Assembly (NCBI RefSeq): GCF_900753045.1
Contig: NZ_CAADXO010000033.1
Span: 1 to 14,427, forward strand
Origin: an uncultured Phascolarctobacterium sp.
GTDB taxonomy: Bacteria > Bacillota > Negativicutes > Acidaminococcales > Acidaminococcaceae
Reading direction: 5' to 3'
Length of the DNA stretch: 14,427 nt
This document shows, in pieces, positions 1 to 7,569 of this stretch (the first letter of the stretch is position 1; the number at the start of each line of letters is the position of its first letter). A program made the position numbers and the translations under genes. The notes beneath the pieces are model-generated. The model ran no database searches and had not been told where the DNA came from. It saw nothing but the letters and a program-made list of their open reading frames with translations.

Positions 1-2
1 AG

Positions 3-236
3 CGTCGTAAGGATCTGGTTAAGGTTGTACATAAAAAAGCTGAGGAATACCGTGTTGTAGTCCGCAACCTGCGCCGTGATGCCAACGACGCTATCAAAAA
101 GACCGAAAAGGCTAAGGAAATCACTGAGGACGAGGCTAAGAAGGGTACTGAAAAGGTACAGAAGCTGACAGATAAGGTTATGAAAGAAATCGACGCTGCA
201 GCTGCTAACAAAGAAAAAGAAGTAATGGAAGTATAA
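3..236 (+). CDS. frr: Ribosome recycling factor, 3' part (5' end outside window)
   Basis: C-terminal 77 codons of ribosome recycling factor, which with EF-G splits the post-termination ribosome in the cytoplasm. The frame opens with RRKDLVKVVHKKAEEYRVVV, followed by VRNLRRDANDAIKK; the R-x-R-R/D-A-N pattern and the Lys/Glu-rich helix of this region are typical of the RRF three-helix bundle end. The stop TAA (234-236) shares its last base with the ATG of the next gene, so translation of the two is probably coupled. The family is about 185 residues, so roughly 105 residues lie upstream of the window. In Firmicutes frr usually follows rpsB-tsf-pyrH and precedes uppS, which agrees with what follows here. 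Confidence 0.95.
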   Translation, partial: RRKDLVKVVHKKAEEYRVVVRNLRRDANDAIKKTEKAKEITEDEAKKGTEKVQKLTDKVMKEIDAAAANKEKEVMEV

Positions 237-439
237 TGGAAATTCCACAGGTTTTGGCACTGCCTCTCCAGGAGGCTGCCCGTCGCCTGGAGGCCGCAGG
301 CTGCACCTATGAGGTGCAGCCTCTGCTGCCGCCGCGTGCAAGCGAGGCAGACTTTGAAGGGCGCGAGGTGCGCAGATATGTAGTAAGACAACAGCAGTTG
401 TCTGCTAATAGATTAGCTCTTACCATTGTGTATAGATAA
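236..439 (+). CDS. Small PASTA-like protein (67 aa), function unknown
   Basis: I do not recognise a named family. The ATG overlaps the frr stop by one base (TAATG), and the gene ends 17 bases before the ferredoxin start, so it sits inside a tight frr-orf-fdx unit. The pattern IPQVLALPLQEAARRLEAAG followed by a C-terminal strand ending LALTIVYR resembles one PASTA repeat (VPdv-G-s-eeA---L---G ... V-sQ-p-----l-l-v). In a PASTA protein this domain would normally be extracellular, but this protein has no signal peptide or membrane segment and should be cytoplasmic. No strong Shine-Dalgarno is visible ahead of the ATG, which fits translational coupling with frr. That it is a real gene rests on the tight spacing and the coherent PASTA-like pattern; the PASTA relation is inference from pattern only. 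Confidence 0.7.
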   Translation: MEIPQVLALPLQEAARRLEAAGCTYEVQPLLPPRASEADFEGREVRRYVVRQQQLSANRLALTIVYR

Positions 440-456
440 GGAAGGAGGTGCGACGA

Positions 457-621
457 ATGGCTCTGAAAATTGATAAGGATTCTTGCGTAGGCTGCGGTAC
501 TTGTGCTGCTACCTGCCCCGTTGGCGCTATTACTGAAGTTGACGGTAAATACGAAATCGGTGAAGACTGCGTAGAATGCGGCGCTTGCGCTGCTAGCTGC
601 CCGGTTGGCGCTATTGAGTAA
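457..621 (+). CDS. 2[4Fe-4S] ferredoxin, clostridial type (54 aa)
   Basis: Small low-potential electron carrier of the cytoplasm. The 54-residue product has two complete cluster-binding motifs: C10-x2-C13-x2-C16-x3-C20-P and C38-x2-C41-x2-C44-x3-C48-P. Each is followed by the VGAI segment, giving the internal twofold symmetry of clostridial ferredoxins (usual length 54-58). A strong ribosome binding site (GGAGG within 441-450) precedes the ATG at 457. It is the last gene before an intrinsic terminator and appears co-transcribed with frr. Reduced ferredoxin or flavodoxin is the known electron donor of IspG, encoded about 4 kb downstream. A role as IspG donor is plausible from position but not shown by the sequence. 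Confidence 0.95.
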   Translation: MALKIDKDSCVGCGTCAATCPVGAITEVDGKYEIGEDCVECGACAASCPVGAIE

Positions 622-644
622 TTCAAGACTGCAATGCAAAATCA

Positions 645-686
645 GGAAGGCGGCCTCCCGCAAGGGGGAGGCACGCCTCTTCTTTA
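645..686 (+). terminator. Rho-independent terminator after the ferredoxin gene
   Basis: Stem GCCTCCC (653-659) pairs with GGGAGGC (666-672) around a 6-base loop. The stem can be lengthened by GGCG/CGCC and flanking AAG/CTT pairs with one bulge. A pyrimidine-rich tract, TCTTCTTT, follows at 678-685. It closes the frr-orf-fdx unit 20-60 bases past the ferredoxin stop and separates it from uppS. Confidence 0.8.
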
Positions 687-743
687 ATCAGGGGAAAAGT
701 AAAGAAAACTAAAAGCAAGTTACAAATTTTAGCGAAGGGCTTG

Positions 744-1532
744 ATGCTTGTGTTTAGAGGCTTGTTTCAAACAAAAAATAAGACTAAGAATAATATCGTA
801 ATGCATACTGAGGATCTGGATATGCAGAATATTCCTCAGCATATTGCTATTATTATGGACGGCAACGGTCGCTGGGCTAAGGCTCAGGGCAAGGTGCGTA
901 CCTTTGGCCATCAGGCCGGAGCGGAAACACTGAAAACTATTGTCCGTGCAGCTGATAAGCTGGGAGTTAAGGTTATCAGTGCTTATGCATTTTCGACAGA
1001 AAACTGGAAGCGTCCGGTGACGGAGGTAAACTTCATCATGGAGCTTTTGAGCCGTTACCTGACCAACGAAATTGACGAATTTAACGAAAATAACGTACAG
1101 GTGCGTTTTATCGGCTCGCGTAAAGGTCTGCCTGAGATTGTGCAGCAGAAGATGGAGCACGCAATAGAGGCAACGAAAAACAACACCGGTATTATTTTGA
1201 ATTTGGCTATAAACTACGGCGGACAGGCAGAAATCCTGCATGCTGTGCGTACCATTGCGGCAGAAGCTGCTAACGGTACTCTGGCCGTAGAAGATATAGA
1301 TAATAATGTAATTGAAAACCATTTGTATACCAAGGGCCTGCCAGCGCCGGATTTACTGATTCGTCCGGGCGGTGATTTGCGTATCAGCAACTTTTTGCTC
1401 TGGCAGATTGCTTATGCGGAAATCTGGACGACTAAGGTGTTCTGGCCGGAGTTTACACCGGATCATCTGGTGGAGGCGATTTTGGCTTATCAGGGGCGCG
1501 AGCGCCGTTTTGGCGGTTTAGGCAGCCGGTAA
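744..1532 (+). CDS. uppS: Isoprenyl transferase (undecaprenyl diphosphate synthase)
   Basis: cis-Prenyltransferase that adds isopentenyl diphosphate units to farnesyl diphosphate to make the C55 carrier for peptidoglycan and other wall polymers. Visible family motifs are HIAIIMDGNGRWAKAQG with the catalytic Asp at about residue 39, GHQAGAETL, SAYAFSTENWKRP, LNLAINYGGQAEI, and SNFLLWQIAYAEIW near the C-terminus. I chose ATG 744 (262 aa; GAAGGG at 734-739) because the N-terminus MLVFRGLFQTK...LDMQNIPQHIA parallels the longer N-terminus of staphylococcal UppS. A TTG at 741 and an ATG at 822, the latter preceded by GAGGAT, are alternatives. The substrate-binding loop reads IRPGGDLR where many homologues have RTSGEQR or RTGGEHR. 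It heads a lipid and envelope cluster. Confidence 0.95.
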   Translation: MLVFRGLFQTKNKTKNNIVMHTEDLDMQNIPQHIAIIMDGNGRWAKAQGKVRTFGHQAGAETLKTIVRAADKLGVKVISAYAFSTENWKRPVTEVNFIMELLSRYLTNEIDEFNENNVQVRFIGSRKGLPEIVQQKMEHAIEATKNNTGIILNLAINYGGQAEILHAVRTIAAEAANGTLAVEDIDNNVIENHLYTKGLPAPDLLIRPGGDLRISNFLLWQIAYAEIWTTKVFWPEFTPDHLVEAILAYQGRERRFGGLGSR

Positions 1533-1600
1533 GACGCCGTATACGTCGTCAGGGCTCCAATCAATAAATCTAATAATTCAAAGAAGGATGTATTTTAACT

Positions 1601-2479
1601 ATGTTAACACGTATTATTACCGGTGTAATCGGTATTATTGCGGCAGTTGGCATTATCACCAAGGGTGGTATGCTTTTTAATGCTGCTGTTGCTGTTTTGG
1701 CTGCTGTGGCCTGGTACGAATACCACAAGATGGTGGAGAACAAGGGCTATCATGCCTACACGCTGACCGGCGGCGTTGGTGCATTGCTGATGGTGCTGGT
1801 TGCCGGTGCAGGCTATTATTTTGAGCTGGAGGGCGTTTACACGCTGGCATTTATTGTGATGCTCACAGCGCTGTTCTTCATCTTCAGCACGATTGAGGGC
1901 CTGTGGCTGCATTGCAACCGAGGTGAGCAGCATTGGGCAGAGAACAGTGCGCTTACTGCCTGGGGCATGCTGTATTGCGGTCTTTTGTTTGCGCACATTA
2001 TTTTGCTGCGCACCTTTGACGGCGGTCCGCATATCGACCTGGGCTTCCGCGTATTTGAGTACGGCGAAATCTGCCTGTGGATTGTGCTTTTGGGTACCTG
2101 GGCCAGCGATACCTTTGCGTATTTCTTCGGCCGTGCCTTCGGCAAAACTCCGTTCTGCAGCGTCAGCCCGAAAAAATCCTTTGAGGGTGCTGTCTGCGGC
2201 TTTGTCGGCTGCTTTGTGACTGTGCTGTTTCTGTGCATTATCTGCCTGGGCATTGCTTTGTGGCATGCTGTGGCAGTGGCGCTGGCGGTGGCAATTTTTG
2301 CTCCGATCGGCGATTTGATTGAATCTATTGTCAAACGCAGCTTTGACATCAAGGATTCCGGTAAGATTTTCCCCGGTCACGGCGGTGTGCTGGACCGTTT
2401 CGACAGCCTGCTGTTTACGGCACCGGTTGTGTATTATCTGCTGATGATTATCAGCGCTTTATCTATGTTTCAAGAATAG
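1601..2479 (+). CDS. cdsA: Phosphatidate cytidylyltransferase (CDP-diacylglycerol synthase)
   Basis: Integral membrane enzyme that makes CDP-diacylglycerol from phosphatidic acid and CTP, the branch-point precursor of bacterial phospholipids. The 292-residue protein is dominated by hydrophobic segments (residues about 5-40, 55-95, 120-150, 160-185, 200-235, 270-290). The family signature is complete at residues 242-268: S-x2-K-R-x4-K-D-x-G ... PGHGGVLDRFD. A SFEG motif (SFEGAVCGF) lies upstream of it, in the place of the family's S-[WF]-E-G segment. A ribosome binding site (AAGGA within 1581-1590) precedes the ATG, with a 68-bp gap after uppS. The next start lies 10 bp past its stop, so it is part of the uppS-proS operon. 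No defect is seen. Confidence 0.96.
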   Translation: MLTRIITGVIGIIAAVGIITKGGMLFNAAVAVLAAVAWYEYHKMVENKGYHAYTLTGGVGALLMVLVAGAGYYFELEGVYTLAFIVMLTALFFIFSTIEGLWLHCNRGEQHWAENSALTAWGMLYCGLLFAHIILLRTFDGGPHIDLGFRVFEYGEICLWIVLLGTWASDTFAYFFGRAFGKTPFCSVSPKKSFEGAVCGFVGCFVTVLFLCIICLGIALWHAVAVALAVAIFAPIGDLIESIVKRSFDIKDSGKIFPGHGGVLDRFDSLLFTAPVVYYLLMIISALSMFQE

Positions 2480-2489
2480 AGGATAGCAA

Positions 2490-3641
2490 ATGAAGAATAT
2501 TTCTATTTTGGGCAGTACAGGCTCTATCGGTCGTCAGACTTTGGAGGTTGCCGCTGCTAATCCTGAAAAGCTGAAGGTACGCGCGTTGGCTGCGCATAAA
2601 AGCGATGAGCTTATAGAGCAGCAGATTAAGCAGTTTGAGCCTGATATTGCCGTTTTGACGGATAAGGCTGCTGCTAAACGCCTGGCTGACCGCTATCACG
2701 GCAAGACAGAAATCTTAGCCGGGGAGGAAGGCCTTCTGGCTGCCGCTACCTACGAGGGAGCGGATACAGTGCTTGGTTCTATGGTAGGCTATGCCGGCCT
2801 GCGTCCGACGCTGGCTGCTATTGCCTGCGGCAAGAATATTGCGCTGGCGAATAAGGAAACACTTGTTGCTGCCGGCAGCATTGTTATGGAGGCTGTGCGT
2901 AAGCACGGCGTAAGCCTGACTCCTGTGGACAGTGAGCACAGCGCTATTTTCCAATCTCTGCGCGGTGGTACGGAAAAGGAAGTCAAGCGCCTGATTATTA
3001 CGGCGAGCGGCGGTCCCTTCCGTGGTAAAAAACGCAGTGAGCTGGAAAATGTAACCTTGGCACAATGCCTCAATCATCCCAACTGGAGCATGGGGCAGAA
3101 GGTTACGCTTGATTCCTCTACATTGGCCAACAAGGGCCTGGAGGTTATGGAGGCACATTGGCTGTTTGACATGCCCTATGATAAAATTGCGGTTGTTGTG
3201 CATCCGCAGAGCATTGTACACAGCTTGGTAGAATTCTGCGACGGCAGTGTGATTGCTCAGCTGGGTGTGCCTGATATGCGTTTGCCGATTCAGTTCGCTT
3301 TGAGCTGGCCGGAGCGCTATGATTACAGCTTTGAACAGCTTGATTTGGTTGCTGCGGGTAATCTTACCTTTGAAGCACCTGATTTAGAAGCATTTCCTTC
3401 CTTGAAGATTGCTATTGACTGTGGTAAGGCCGGCGGCACTCTGCCCTGTGCCTTCAATGCTGCCAACGAGGAGGCTGTATATGCCTTTTTGGCAGGCAAA
3501 ATTAAATATCTGGATATCCCTTATATTACTGCTACGGTTACAGCGCAGCATAACAATGTTCTGCGTCCGCAACTGGAGGATATTGAAGCAACGGATGCCT
3601 GGGCGCGTGCTGCAGCCCAAGGGGTTATTGCTAAATTATAG
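2490..3641 (+). CDS. dxr: 1-deoxy-D-xylulose 5-phosphate reductoisomerase
   Basis: First committed enzyme of the MEP pathway: it converts DXP to 2-C-methyl-D-erythritol 4-phosphate with NADPH and a divalent metal, in the cytoplasm. Residues 8-14 (GSTGSIG) form the NADPH-binding loop and LANKETLVAAG follows at about 119. The metal ligands are visible as D147 and E149 in PVDSEHSAIFQ and E218 in NKGLEVMEAHW. Other matches are ASGGPFR, HPNWSMGQKVTLDSSTLANK, HPQSIVHSLVEF and the C-terminal NAANEEAVYAFL. Length (383 aa) is normal. The start is 10 bp after cdsA, with AGAGGAT overlapping the cdsA stop as ribosome binding site. It works with ispG, found two genes downstream, and feeds UppS. Confidence 0.97.
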   Translation: MKNISILGSTGSIGRQTLEVAAANPEKLKVRALAAHKSDELIEQQIKQFEPDIAVLTDKAAAKRLADRYHGKTEILAGEEGLLAAATYEGADTVLGSMVGYAGLRPTLAAIACGKNIALANKETLVAAGSIVMEAVRKHGVSLTPVDSEHSAIFQSLRGGTEKEVKRLIITASGGPFRGKKRSELENVTLAQCLNHPNWSMGQKVTLDSSTLANKGLEVMEAHWLFDMPYDKIAVVVHPQSIVHSLVEFCDGSVIAQLGVPDMRLPIQFALSWPERYDYSFEQLDLVAAGNLTFEAPDLEAFPSLKIAIDCGKAGGTLPCAFNAANEEAVYAFLAGKIKYLDIPYITATVTAQHNNVLRPQLEDIEATDAWARAAAQGVIAKL

Positions 3642-3684
3642 ACTGAAGGCCGGCAGGATTAGCCGACTATCGTAAGGAGGTAAA

Positions 3685-4701
3685 ATGCTAACAATATTAG
3701 CCGCTGTTTTTGTTTTTGGTGTGCTGGTTACGGTACATGAATTCGGTCATTTTATTACGGCGAAGCTTACTGGTATGCGTGTTGATGAATTTGCCATCGG
3801 CTTCGGTCCTAAGCTGTATCAGCAAAAGGACGGCGATACCCTGTACAGCCTGCGGGCTATTCCGCTGGGTGGCTATAATAAAATCGCAGGTATGGATCCT
3901 GACGATCCGCCTGAACCGGGAACCTTTAAATCTAAGCCGATTCCCTCCAGAATGCTGGTTATTCTGGCAGGTGCGCTGATGAATTTTCTGTTGCCTATTA
4001 TTTTGTTTAGCGGCATTTTTATGCTGGAGGGCAGACAGGAGCTGGTGAATGAGCCAATCCTAGGCACTGTTGTAGACGGCATGGCTGCGGAAAGAGCGGG
4101 CCTGCGTAACGGCGACCGCATTCTGACGATTAACAATAAGCCTGTTGCTACCTGGACTGAGGTTGTTACTAATTTGCGTGCCAGCGGTACTAATCCGGTA
4201 ACACTGACTGCAGAAAGTAAGGGAGCTGTAAAAAGCTACACCATGACTCCTGTGTATGACAGAGAGGCAGGCCGTCCTTTAATCGGCATCAGCCCCAAGT
4301 TCAACAAGGTCAGCCTGGGCTTTTTCGGCTCGATTAAAGAAGGCTGCGTATATACCAAAAATATTATCGTTTCCATGCTGAACGGTCTGTACAAGATTGT
4401 TTCCGGTAAGGCTCCGGCTGAGGTGGCCGGTCCTATCGGCGTGGCACAGATGGCCGGTCAGGTGGCGGAAAAGGGCATGCTGCCGTTGATTACCTTTGTT
4501 GCCTTTTTGAGCATCAACCTGGGCGTTATCAACCTGCTGCCGCTGCCGGCACTGGATGGCGGACATTTTGTACTGCTGCTTTTGGAAGGCCTGCGCGGCA
4601 AGCCGCTCGGCAGCAAGGCTATGACTAACATTCAGATGGTTGGTATTGCGCTGATTTTAGCGCTGACAGTATTTTCCACCTTTAAGGATATAACACGTTA
4701 A
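3685..4701 (+). CDS. rseP: RseP-family site-2 metalloprotease (RIP protease)
   Basis: Intramembrane zinc protease that cleaves membrane-bound substrates such as anti-sigma factors or signal-peptide remnants. The zinc motif HEFGH is at residues 18-22 in the first membrane segment. GFGPKL and IPLGGYNKI follow, then a membrane segment (MLVILAGALMNFLLPIILF), one PDZ domain (about 108-200) and the second catalytic motif NLLPLPALDGGH at 283-294, with the third zinc ligand Asp at 291. A final membrane segment precedes FKDITR. At 338 residues it has one PDZ domain, like the Gram-positive RasP/RseP proteins, rather than the two of E. coli. A strong AAGGAGGT ribosome binding site precedes the ATG. The position between dxr and ispG is the usual one. 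Its substrate cannot be told from this window. Confidence 0.95.
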   Translation: MLTILAAVFVFGVLVTVHEFGHFITAKLTGMRVDEFAIGFGPKLYQQKDGDTLYSLRAIPLGGYNKIAGMDPDDPPEPGTFKSKPIPSRMLVILAGALMNFLLPIILFSGIFMLEGRQELVNEPILGTVVDGMAAERAGLRNGDRILTINNKPVATWTEVVTNLRASGTNPVTLTAESKGAVKSYTMTPVYDREAGRPLIGISPKFNKVSLGFFGSIKEGCVYTKNIIVSMLNGLYKIVSGKAPAEVAGPIGVAQMAGQVAEKGMLPLITFVAFLSINLGVINLLPLPALDGGHFVLLLLEGLRGKPLGSKAMTNIQMVGIALILALTVFSTFKDITR

Positions 4702-4714
4702 GAGGTGAACGAAA

Positions 4715-5791
4715 GTGATAGAACGTAGAAAAACCCGCCAGCTGCACGTAGGCAGCGTGGCTGTGGGCGGCGATGCTACGATTGCCGTTCAGTCTATGAC
4801 TAACACACATACAGACGATGCTGCTGCAACCTTGGAGCAGATTCAGCGTCTGGCAGATGCAGGCTGTGATATTATCCGTTGTGCTGTGCCTGATATGGCT
4901 GCGGCGGATGGCCTGAAAACTATTTGTAAGGAAAGTCCGATTCCTGTCATTGCCGATATTCATTTTGATTATAAGCTGGCTTTGGCAGCGATTGAAGCGG
5001 GCGTTGACGGCCTGCGCTTGAACCCCGGCAATATCGGCGGCGAGGAGAAGGTGCGTGCTGTTGTTGAAGCAGCGAAAAAAAGCAATATTCCTATCCGCAT
5101 CGGTGTCAACGCCGGTTCCCTGCCGAAGGATTTGCTGGAAAAATACGGTCATCCCACCGCGGAGGCTCTTGTGGAGGCGGCTTGGCGCCACGTCCGCATT
5201 CTTGAAGCGATGGATTACCGTAACATTAAGATTTCGCTCAAAGCGCATGATGTGCCGCTTACACTGGAGGCTTATCGTCTGATGGCAGCGCAGTGTGATT
5301 ATCCGCTGCATGTCGGCATTACGGAGGCAGGCACCGTCAACAGCGGTATTATCAAATCCGCAGTAGGCATCGGTACGCTGCTTGCCGAGGGCATCGGCGA
5401 TACCATCCGCGTTTCTCTGACCGGTGACCCGGTAAACGAGGTGCGTGTGGCCTATGACATTCTGAAATCCCTTGGTCTGCGTGAGCACGGACCGACCTTA
5501 ATCAGCTGTCCGACCTGCGGACGCACCCGCATCAGTTTGGAAAAGCTGGCGCTGGAGGTTGAACGCCGTCTGGCAGATATCGAAGAACCCATTACGGTTG
5601 CCGTTATGGGCTGCGTGGTCAACGGACCCGGTGAAGCGCGTGAGGCTGACGTCGGCATTGCCGGCGGTATCGGCGAGGGACTTGTTTTCCGCAAGGGCGA
5701 AATCCTGCGTAAGGTTCCCGAGGATCAGCTTGTAAGCGAGCTTTTTGCTGAAATAGATAAAATTTTACTTGAGAGGAAGGTATCCCGTTAA
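4715..5791 (+). CDS. ispG: 4-hydroxy-3-methylbut-2-en-1-yl diphosphate synthase
   Basis: Penultimate MEP-pathway enzyme: a [4Fe-4S] enzyme that reductively opens MEcPP to HMBPP, using flavodoxin or ferredoxin electrons. The N-terminal TIM barrel opens RRKTRQLHVGSVAVGG, with QSMTNT soon after. The cluster ligands are C265 and C268 (CPTCGR) and C300 (MGCVVNGPGE), with E307 as the fourth ligand, matching the four ligands of the E. coli enzyme with a constant offset. Length 358 aa is the short bacterial type without the plant insert. The start is GTG 4715, chosen for the AGAGGTGA ribosome binding site (4701-4708) that begins at the rseP stop. The stop overlaps the proS start by one base (TAATG), so translation is likely coupled. 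Confidence 0.97.
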   Translation: MIERRKTRQLHVGSVAVGGDATIAVQSMTNTHTDDAAATLEQIQRLADAGCDIIRCAVPDMAAADGLKTICKESPIPVIADIHFDYKLALAAIEAGVDGLRLNPGNIGGEEKVRAVVEAAKKSNIPIRIGVNAGSLPKDLLEKYGHPTAEALVEAAWRHVRILEAMDYRNIKISLKAHDVPLTLEAYRLMAAQCDYPLHVGITEAGTVNSGIIKSAVGIGTLLAEGIGDTIRVSLTGDPVNEVRVAYDILKSLGLREHGPTLISCPTCGRTRISLEKLALEVERRLADIEEPITVAVMGCVVNGPGEAREADVGIAGGIGEGLVFRKGEILRKVPEDQLVSELFAEIDKILLERKVSR

Positions 5792-7500
5792 TGAAAGTTT
5801 CTAAAATGTATGCACCCACTCTGCGTGAGGTTCCGTCCGAGGCTGAAATCCCGAGCCATCAGCTGCTGCTGCGTGCCGGTTTTATGCGTAAATCCACCAA
5901 TGGCATGTACACCTACCTGCCGCTGGCTTGGCGTGTTATTAAAAAAATCGAAAATATTATCCGTGAAGAGATGGACCATGCAGGCTGCCAGGAAATCATG
6001 ATGCCGATTATGCAGCCGGCTGAAATCTGGAAGGAAAGCGGCCGTTGGGACGCTTACGGCGCAGAAATGGTACGCTTGAAGGACCGTCACGGCCACGAAT
6101 ACTGCCTTGGTCCTACCCACGAAGAAATGGTTACTACTCTGGTTAAGAACGATGTACGTTCCTACCGTCAGCTGCCGCTGAACCTGTACCAGATTCAGGA
6201 CAAATTCCGTGACGAACGCCGTCCGCGCTTCGGCCTGATGCGCAGCCGTGACTTCATCATGAAGGATGGCTATTCCTTCGACCGTGATGAAGCAGGTCTG
6301 GACGTTTCCTATAAGGCAATGTATGATGCTTATGACAAAATCTTTACCCGCTGCGGTCTGAACTTCCGCCCGGTAGAAGCAGACAGCGGTGCTATCGGCG
6401 GTACCGGCAGCCATGAGTTCATGGTGCTGGCAGACAGCGGTGAAGCAGAAATTACCTACTGCACCAAATGCGATTACGCTGCCGATATCGAAAAGGCAGA
6501 GCTGTATCCGCTGGAGGCTCCGGCAGAAGAAATGCAGGAGCTGAGCGAGGTTGAAACTCCGAACTGCAAGACTATTGCCGACGTTTGCGCTTTCCTCAAC
6601 GCTCCGATTGAAAAATCCGTAAAGGCTGTTGCTTACCAATGCGAAAAAGGCCTGGTACTGTGCTTTGTTCGCGGTGACCACGAGGTTAACGAAACCAAAG
6701 TACAAAACACCGTAGGCGCAGTTGAGCTGGAAATGGCTGAGGCAGAGCTGCTGGCTAAAGCCGGCACTGTCGGCGGCTACATGGGTCCTGTTGGCCTTGA
6801 CCCCGAAAAGGTTATTATCGTTTGCGATGCAACCGTTATGAATATGCACAATGTTTGCTGTGGTGCTAACCATGAAGGCTTCCACTACATCAACGCTAAC
6901 CCGGGCCGTGACTTCACTCCGACCTACGTTGCTGATATCCGTCTGATGGCTGAAGGCGACCCCTGCCCGCACTGCGGCGCTCCGATTGCCAAGGCTCGCG
7001 GTATTGAAGCGGGTCAGGTGTTCAAGCTGCACACCAAATACAGCGCAGCTATGAAATGCACATATTTGGATGAAAACGGCAAGGAGCAGCCGATGGTAAT
7101 GGGCTGCTACGGTATTGGCGTTGGCCGTACTATGGCTGCCTGCGTTGAACAGAGCCATGATGCTGACGGTATGATCTGGCCTGTTGCTATTGCTCCGTAT
7201 GAAGTACTTGTTGTACCTGTAAACGTAAAGGACGAAGCATCCTATGCTAAGGCTGAGGAAATTTACAACGAGCTGCACAAAGCAGGCGTTGAGGTTGTTA
7301 TCGACGACCGCAAGGAGCGTCCGGGCGTAAAATTCAAAGACGCTGATTTAATCGGCTATCCGCTGCGCGTTGTTGTAGGTCCTAAGACTCTGCAGACCGG
7401 CGAGCTGGAAGTAAAAGTTCGTAAGAACGGCGAAGTAAGCATGCTGCCGCTGGACAGTGACTATATCACTGCTATCAAGGAGATGCTGCAAAAGCTGTAA
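5791..7500 (+). CDS. proS: Prolyl-tRNA synthetase, bacterial type with editing domain
   Basis: Class II aminoacyl-tRNA synthetase that charges tRNA-Pro; the inserted YbaK-like domain hydrolyses mischarged Ala-tRNA-Pro. The order is motif 1 region (about 35-75), the TxE loop in GPTHEEM (T109-E111), motif 2 (R140 in RDERRPRFG, then RSRDFIMKDGYSF), the editing insertion (about 225-400), motif 3 (GCYGIGVGRTMAACVEQ, R446), and the anticodon-binding domain from about 470. Cys pairs YCTKC before the insertion and CPHCG after it look like a metal-binding pair. Length 569 is normal for ProS type 1. It overlaps the ispG stop by one base; its ribosome binding site, GAGAGGAAGG (5771-5780), lies inside ispG. 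It is the last gene of the cluster. Confidence 0.97.
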   Translation: MKVSKMYAPTLREVPSEAEIPSHQLLLRAGFMRKSTNGMYTYLPLAWRVIKKIENIIREEMDHAGCQEIMMPIMQPAEIWKESGRWDAYGAEMVRLKDRHGHEYCLGPTHEEMVTTLVKNDVRSYRQLPLNLYQIQDKFRDERRPRFGLMRSRDFIMKDGYSFDRDEAGLDVSYKAMYDAYDKIFTRCGLNFRPVEADSGAIGGTGSHEFMVLADSGEAEITYCTKCDYAADIEKAELYPLEAPAEEMQELSEVETPNCKTIADVCAFLNAPIEKSVKAVAYQCEKGLVLCFVRGDHEVNETKVQNTVGAVELEMAEAELLAKAGTVGGYMGPVGLDPEKVIIVCDATVMNMHNVCCGANHEGFHYINANPGRDFTPTYVADIRLMAEGDPCPHCGAPIAKARGIEAGQVFKLHTKYSAAMKCTYLDENGKEQPMVMGCYGIGVGRTMAACVEQSHDADGMIWPVAIAPYEVLVVPVNVKDEASYAKAEEIYNELHKAGVEVVIDDRKERPGVKFKDADLIGYPLRVVVGPKTLQTGELEVKVRKNGEVSMLPLDSDYITAIKEMLQKL

Positions 7501-7510
7501 AAATAACTCA

Positions 7511-7546
7511 GTTCCCGTGTCTGCGCTCAGCGCAGGCAGGTGGAAC
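7511..7546 (+). other. Stem-loop between proS and the mgtC-like gene
   Basis: CTGCGC (7521-7526) pairs with GCGCAG (7530-7535) around a TCA loop. An outer GTTCC/GGAAC pair (7511-7515 with 7542-7546) can extend the stem imperfectly. There is no T-tract after it, so a classical intrinsic terminator is unlikely. It may be a processing site, a Rho-independent element of weak type, or chance. Confidence 0.35.
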
Positions 7547-7569
7547 GGAAGCTGTGAGGTGATACTGGC

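Noticed and set aside
687..743. Possible promoter in front of uppS
   Set aside because: A promoter is expected here after the terminator, but I found no convincing -35/-10 pair; TAAGAA or TAATAT combined with TTGTTT farther down gives poor boxes or wrong spacing.
729..1322. 197-codon - strand frame opposite uppS
   Set aside because: Its product shows no recognisable domain and the + strand carries all UppS motifs; it is a shadow.
1533..1550. Small palindrome after uppS (GACG...CGTATACG...CGTC)
   Set aside because: It has no T-tract and lies in the middle of an operon; a chance 18-base near-palindrome is likely.
7501..7569. Magnesium riboswitch or mgtA-like leader before the MgtC-family gene
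   Set aside because: The gap is only 69 bp and shows one small hairpin; it lacks the length and conserved elements of known magnesium-sensing leaders.
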